Assembly (NCBI GenBank): GCA_021791455.1
Contig: JAJYWM010000386.1
Span: forward strand, 1 to 9,860
Direction of reading: 5' to 3'
Source of the DNA: a bacterium
Lineage (GTDB): Bacteria; Chloroflexota; Dormibacteria; UBA8260; Bog-877
DNA: 9,860 nucleotides
This document shows positions 6,319 to 9,860 of this stretch, piece after piece; position 1 is the first letter of the stretch, and every line of letters begins with the position of its first letter. A program made the position numbers and the translations under genes. The notes beneath the pieces are model-generated. The model did no database searches, was not told the origin of the DNA, and worked only from the letters and a program-made list of their open reading frames with translations.

Positions 6319-7569
6319 TTGAGATCGGGGATCAATCGGGCGGTTTTCGCGGGCATAGGACTGCTCGCGATCCTGGTGGCGGGATGTGGCGGTACCACTA
6401 CCAACACCAGCCATACTTTTCCCAAGGGGCCGATAAGCGTCGGCGAGCTGCTGCCGATGACGGGGGCCGAGTCGTTTGTGGGTCAGTGGTTCCTGCATGG
6501 GATCAGGGCCGGAATAGAAGCGGTCAACGCGAGTGGCGGCGTCGACGGTCACAAGTTCTCGGCGACCCTTGAAGACACCGCCGGCGACCCGGTTGACGCG
6601 GTCACCGCGCTGCAGACTCTGCTGGTGCACAGCCCAGTCGTGGTGTTCGGTCCGAGCTCGCTATCGATCGAGGGCGTTGACAAGAGCTTTCAGACGGACC
6701 ATGTGGTGGACCTTATGGAGGGTGGCGCAACCTTCCTTGACCACATGAGATTCCCGTATGTCTACCGTGTGTTCCCATCGGACTCCGTGCTATTGACCGG
6801 GGAGGCGTACTACGCTCTGCACACGGGATGCTCTAGAGCCAGCCTGATCTACACCAACGACGCCAATGCGCAGGCCGAGGTGCCACCGCTCCTGGCCGCT
6901 TTCAAGGGCCATGGCGGAACTGTGCTTAGCAACCAGCAAATCACCGCCCATCAAACCTCCTATCTGAGCGAGGTCCAGGTTGCCTTTCAAGGCAATCCTC
7001 AGTGCATCTTCTTCCACGCGGACCCGCAGACGGCGAGCACGCTGTTCGCCAACGTCAAGCAGCTGGGCCATATGAACGTGCGCTTCATAACTGGGGACAC
7101 CGGGGCCAGCCTGTCGATGGCACAAGCCATGGGCTTGAGCTTCGCTAGGCACTATCTCACGGGAATGGCAGGAACCACCCCCTACGGGGCCGCCGATTCC
7201 GCGTTCCTGAACGCATACCAGGCGGTTTGGCATACGCGCACGCCACTGCCCGCATCGCCGGCGATGTATGACGCAGTTGTGATAGCGGCGCTCGCGATGA
7301 CGGCGGCCGGTACGAGTAACCCAGTTGTCTGGAGATCATATATCACCAAGATCTCCAACCCCCCGGGAACCGCGTGCTATACGTATCCAAGCTGTGTGAA
7401 ACTGCTGAAGGCAGGAAAGAAGATCAACTATCAGGGCGCCAGTGGCAACGAGGACTTCAACCAATTCCACAACGTGTTCACCCCGCTTCAGGTGGTGCAG
7501 TTCGATTCCGCCGGCAAGCTTCACACGATCTACTCGATCAGCACTTCGGACTTGAATTCGTATTACTGA
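6319..7569 (+). CDS. ABC transporter substrate-binding lipoprotein, Leu/Ile/Val-binding family
   Basis: A 416-residue extracytoplasmic receptor of the type 1 periplasmic-binding fold (peripla_BP_6/LivJ-like) that captures the substrate for the LivHMGF-type importer. Residues 1-23 form a lipoprotein signal: a short basic start, the hydrophobic FAGIGLLAILVAG, and lipobox VAGC with lipidated Cys23, followed by a Gly/Thr-rich linker. The mature part begins with ISVGELLPMTGAESFVG (39-55), includes GIEAVNASGGVDG (65-77), and ends with the family mark INYQGASGNEDFN (369-381). Cys353 and Cys359 sit six residues apart and could form a disulfide; Cys171 and Cys229 might form a second. The start is TTG at 6319, placed by GGAGG (6307-6311) seven bases upstream and by the well-formed signal peptide. 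The 99-nt gap after livF may allow separate control. The ligand cannot be inferred. Confidence 0.92.
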   Translation: MRSGINRAVFAGIGLLAILVAGCGGTTTNTSHTFPKGPISVGELLPMTGAESFVGQWFLHGIRAGIEAVNASGGVDGHKFSATLEDTAGDPVDAVTALQTLLVHSPVVVFGPSSLSIEGVDKSFQTDHVVDLMEGGATFLDHMRFPYVYRVFPSDSVLLTGEAYYALHTGCSRASLIYTNDANAQAEVPPLLAAFKGHGGTVLSNQQITAHQTSYLSEVQVAFQGNPQCIFFHADPQTASTLFANVKQLGHMNVRFITGDTGASLSMAQAMGLSFARHYLTGMAGTTPYGAADSAFLNAYQAVWHTRTPLPASPAMYDAVVIAALAMTAAGTSNPVVWRSYITKISNPPGTACYTYPSCVKLLKAGKKINYQGASGNEDFNQFHNVFTPLQVVQFDSAGKLHTIYSISTSDLNSYY

Positions 7570-7587
7570 TGAGCTGACGGGTGTCAG

Positions 7588-7628
7588 GCGGTGGGGTTGG
7601 GGCGGACCGGCCGCTCCGGCCCCACTGC
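7588..7628 (+). terminator. GC-rich double-stem hairpin after the binding-protein gene
   Basis: GCGGTGGGG (7588-7596) pairs with CCCCACTGC (7620-7628), and inside it GGGGCGG (7599-7605) pairs with CCGCTCC (7611-7617) around a 5-nt loop; each stem needs only one G-T pair. It starts 18 nt after the stop codon. There is no T-tract, as is common for GC-rich bacteria, so termination is likely but not certain. It would end the transporter transcript before the CoA-transferase gene. Confidence 0.55.
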
Positions 7629-8351
7629 TGTGGGTGGTGGCGTCGCTACGGGGAGGACTTGGGAGTGACAGCGATCGGCGACTCGGTTTGCAGTGTGGAC
7701 GTTCTTCTTTGGGACGGGCCCAAGGTGGTCTGGCTTGCCTCCAGACCATAGTCCAACTCGGTGCGTCAATCGTGGCCAGTCGCCGCCAGTCCGGCAGTCA
7801 GCTTCCTTCGTCCCTGCGAAGGGGTGGTTGTGGAGCGCCAACTTATTGAGGCGGTGGGCAGATTGGTCGAAAATGAGGGTAAGCCAAGTAGCGTTACCGG
7901 ACTTCGGACGTGTGGCTTGGCCCGAGCTGGCCCGTAACGGCGGGGGGCGGTGTGCAGCGCGGCAGGACAGGCTCGGCCTTCACCTGCATGACCTCGGACC
8001 GATGGTGCCGGCGAACGCGTGGGCGGCTCAGGGGGCGGTCGCGTGCAGCGGAGACCGCGGTTTGGGTGGCGTCGGGTCTGGGATCGCCATTGCGCCCCGC
8101 GTGCTTTGCCTTGGCGGTGCGTTCACCAAGGACCCGAATCACATGATCAATCCAGCTGGCCTCCAGGCTCGCATCGAACAGGTGGCAATTACAGTGCTCG
8201 GAGCTAGGGCTATGCGCTTCGCCCGCGGCGGTGGCTTCCACGCCGCACGCTTTCGGAAGTCGGATCCATTCCCCGTCCAGAGTCGCCGGGGGGGTTCAGC
8301 CATGGAGAAGGCCTTTCCTGGAGTTGGTGCCACTACAGTCGGGTCCCATAC
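7629..8351. other. About 720 nt with no recognisable gene
   Basis: This stretch separates the transporter from the CoA-transferase gene. A plus-strand frame is open from 7693 (or ATG 7873) to 8355, ending in an ATGA overlap with the next gene's start. Its product (RCAARQDRLGLHLHDLGP..., GARAMRFARGGGFHAARF...) matches no family I know, has no ribosome-binding site at either start, and has GC at only about two thirds of third positions by hand count from 7873, so I do not call it a gene. A short plus frame at 7830-7937 gives VERQLIEAVGRLVENEGK, which looks protein-like but ends after 35 residues. Minus-strand frames are also unconvincing. The stretch may hold a decayed gene, a small RNA, or just the promoter region of the next gene; no clear promoter was seen. 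Confidence 0.4.
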
Positions 8352-9566
8352 ATGAGTGCGGCTCCCAACTCAGATGGGCCGAACCTCCCGCTGCGCGGAG
8401 TGAGGGTCCTTGACATCGCGACGATGATGGCGGCCCCCGCATCTGCAGGCTATCTGGCCGAGTTCGGGGCCGACGTGATCAAGGTCGAGAAGCCGCGGGA
8501 TGGCGATCCGCAGAGGCAATGGGGGACCCGCAAGAACGGCGAGTCCTTGTACTGGAAGTCCTTAAGTCGGAACAAGCGCTCCCTCACCCTGGACCTACGC
8601 ACCTCGGACGGCGCGCAGATCTTGCGGCAACTGGTGTTGGCCACGGACGTAGTCATTTCCAACTTCCGGCCCGGGGTGCTGGAAGCCTGGCACTTGGGGT
8701 ACGACTCCCTGTCCGCGCTCAATCCCAGGTTGATTATGCTTGAGATATCGGGCTTTGGACGCAGCGGAGCCCTGTCGCGTCGGCCTGGGTTCGGCACTTT
8801 GGCGGAAGCCAGGTCCGGCTTCGCCCATTTGAACGGGCAGTCTGATGGTCCTCCCACGCTGCCCAACATGGGACTTGCCGACCAGTTCTCGGGCCTGATG
8901 GGTGCGTTCGCGGTGATGGTCGCGCTCTATGAGCGGCAGCGTGGGGATGGGCGTGGCCAGCGGATCGACCTCGCGTTGTGCGATCCCATCCTCCGACTGG
9001 TCGAGCCCTCGCTGCTTGATTGGGATCAGCTGGGAATCGCCGGGCAGCGCACTGGCAGCCGTAGCGTTCATGTGGCTCCGCGGAACGTGTACAGATGCGG
9101 AGACGGCCGCTGGGTGGCTCTGTCGGCCAGCACGCCGGCAACTGTGGCGAGGGTCTTCGCGGCAATGGGTCAGCCCGAGTTAACTGACGACCCCCGGTTC
9201 TCCGACAACGCCGCGCGGTTGACTAACGTCGAAGAGCTTGACCTGGTGATTGGGGATTGGTGTCGGGCGCACTCTGCGGACCAGGTGATCGAGATCATGG
9301 AGCGGGCGGAGGCAGCAGTGGGTCCGGTGCATGACATTCCCGAGGTGATGGCTGATCCCAGTCTCGCCGAGCGAGAGTCCCTGGTGTCCGTTGCCGATCC
9401 CCAACTCGGAGTGATGCGCCTGGTCAATGTGGTGGCTCGACTGAGTCGCACCCCGGGGCGGGTCACCAGTCCGGGTCCGGCCCTGGGTCAGCACACCGCG
9501 GAAATTTTGGGCGAGCTGGGACTTGGAACGCAGCTCGAAGATCTCAAGCGCCGCGGGGTAGTTTAG
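8352..9566 (+). CDS. CaiB/BaiF-type (family III) CoA-transferase
   Basis: A 404-residue cytoplasmic enzyme that moves CoA from an acyl-CoA donor to a carboxylic acid acceptor, the usual activation step for catabolism of acids such as carnitine, oxalate, bile acids or arylacids. The N-terminal Rossmann-like part has GVRVLDIATMMAAPASAGYL (16-35) and FGADVIKVEKPRDGDPQR (38-55). NKRSLTLDL (74-82) and NPRLIMLEISGFGRSG (124-139) follow. The catalytic Asp is expected to be D177 in LADQFSGLMGAFAVMVAL, before RGDGRGQRIDLALCD (197-211). The C-terminal linker domain contains GRWVALSAST (252-261) and GQHTAEILGELG (379-390). Length is standard and all core motifs are present. There is no good Shine-Dalgarno sequence before the ATG. 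It may act on the compound imported by the neighbouring transporter, but it lies 782 nt away behind a probable terminator, so this link is inference. Confidence 0.92.
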   Translation: MSAAPNSDGPNLPLRGVRVLDIATMMAAPASAGYLAEFGADVIKVEKPRDGDPQRQWGTRKNGESLYWKSLSRNKRSLTLDLRTSDGAQILRQLVLATDVVISNFRPGVLEAWHLGYDSLSALNPRLIMLEISGFGRSGALSRRPGFGTLAEARSGFAHLNGQSDGPPTLPNMGLADQFSGLMGAFAVMVALYERQRGDGRGQRIDLALCDPILRLVEPSLLDWDQLGIAGQRTGSRSVHVAPRNVYRCGDGRWVALSASTPATVARVFAAMGQPELTDDPRFSDNAARLTNVEELDLVIGDWCRAHSADQVIEIMERAEAAVGPVHDIPEVMADPSLAERESLVSVADPQLGVMRLVNVVARLSRTPGRVTSPGPALGQHTAEILGELGLGTQLEDLKRRGVV

Positions 9567-9584
9567 AGCCCGCTGCGCGTGGGA

Positions 9585-9617
9585 GGCGGGGCCTGGTGGC
9601 TATGAAGGGGCCTCGCC
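9585..9617 (+). terminator. Terminator-like hairpin after the CoA-transferase gene
   Basis: GGCGGGGCC (9585-9593) pairs over nine bases with GGCCTCGCC (9609-9617), with one G-T pair and a 15-nt loop, starting 18 nt after the stop codon. No T-tract follows. It could act in both directions if a minus-strand gene enters from the right. Confidence 0.45.
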
Positions 9618-9703
9618 GGGGCTGACGCTGAACCATTGCTAAGCGAGTCCAGTTTCCGCGCGGGCGATGAAGTGACCTTCCGCAGATAGTCCAGAGTGCG
9701 TGA

Positions 9704-9860
9704 CAGTTTGTCATCAAGGGCGGCCCGGTCGGAGACCTGGAGGCGGCGCTCGAGGCACTTAGCTCCAAACCCCACGGCCATGTGCTGGCGGTGCCATGGT
9801 TCGTGCGCCACCCGGGGCTGGACCAGGTGCTGTCCACCGGACCGCGGCTGGGGCGGGACC
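9704..9860 (+). other. Coding-like open frame cut by the right edge, function unknown
   Basis: A plus-strand frame opens right after a TGA (9701-9703) and runs off the window, giving 52 residues with segments GGPVGDLEAALEALSS and HVLAVPWFVRHPGLDQVLS. G or C fills about 44 of 52 third positions by hand count, a strong coding signal, yet there is no start codon near its beginning, so it would be a 5'-truncated gene remnant. The mirrored minus-strand frame (9860 down to the TAA at 9563-9565) is also open, with RQHMAVGFGAKCLERRLQVS and DDKLSRTLDYLRKV. It could instead be the C-terminus of a gene coming from the right, ending in the CoA-transferase stop codon. The plus strand is slightly favoured by purine-rich first positions. 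I recognise no family for either. Confidence 0.35.

Noticed and set aside
1..9860. CRISPR arrays, tRNA or rRNA genes, and toxin-antitoxin or phage-defence genes
   Set aside because: I scanned for regular repeats, tRNA-like cloverleaf ends and typical motifs and saw none.

Overview
The window looks like a piece of a GC-rich bacterial chromosome. High G/C at third codon positions, GTG and TTG starts, and a high-affinity-type ABC importer with a lipoprotein substrate binder suggest Actinomycetota or a similar GC-rich lineage. No marker gene fixes the taxon, so this is inference.

Left part (1-1758): an insertion-sequence area. Positions 1-231 hold, on the minus strand, a decayed piece of an IS1634-type DDE transposase that runs off the left edge. 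Next to it, 291-1758 is a 1.47-kb IS4-family element with 22-bp perfect terminal inverted repeats. Its transposase (310-1708, minus) keeps all catalytic motifs but carries one frameshift near its C-terminus, at a T-run/C-run followed by TGA.

Middle (1759-7569, all plus strand): a GntR/FCD regulator gene with a promoter-like and palindromic operator-like site upstream, then a branched-chain-amino-acid-type (HAAT) ABC importer: permeases livH and livM, ATPases livG and livF, and a substrate-binding lipoprotein. The four livHMGF genes are 1 nt apart or overlapping and look like one transcription unit. The binding protein follows after 99 nt.

Right part (7570-9860): a GC-rich terminator-like hairpin, about 720 nt without a recognisable gene, a type III (CaiB/BaiF) CoA-transferase gene, another terminator-like hairpin, and a coding-like open frame cut by the right edge. 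A plausible joint role is regulated uptake of a small organic acid or amino-acid-like compound, followed by CoA activation. The substrate cannot be read from the sequence.

I did not find a clearly new biological system. The items most worth a second look are the CCC-TGA frameshift in the transposase, its probable leaderless promoter inside the inverted repeat, the operator palindrome before gntR, and the unexplained stretch before the CoA-transferase gene.
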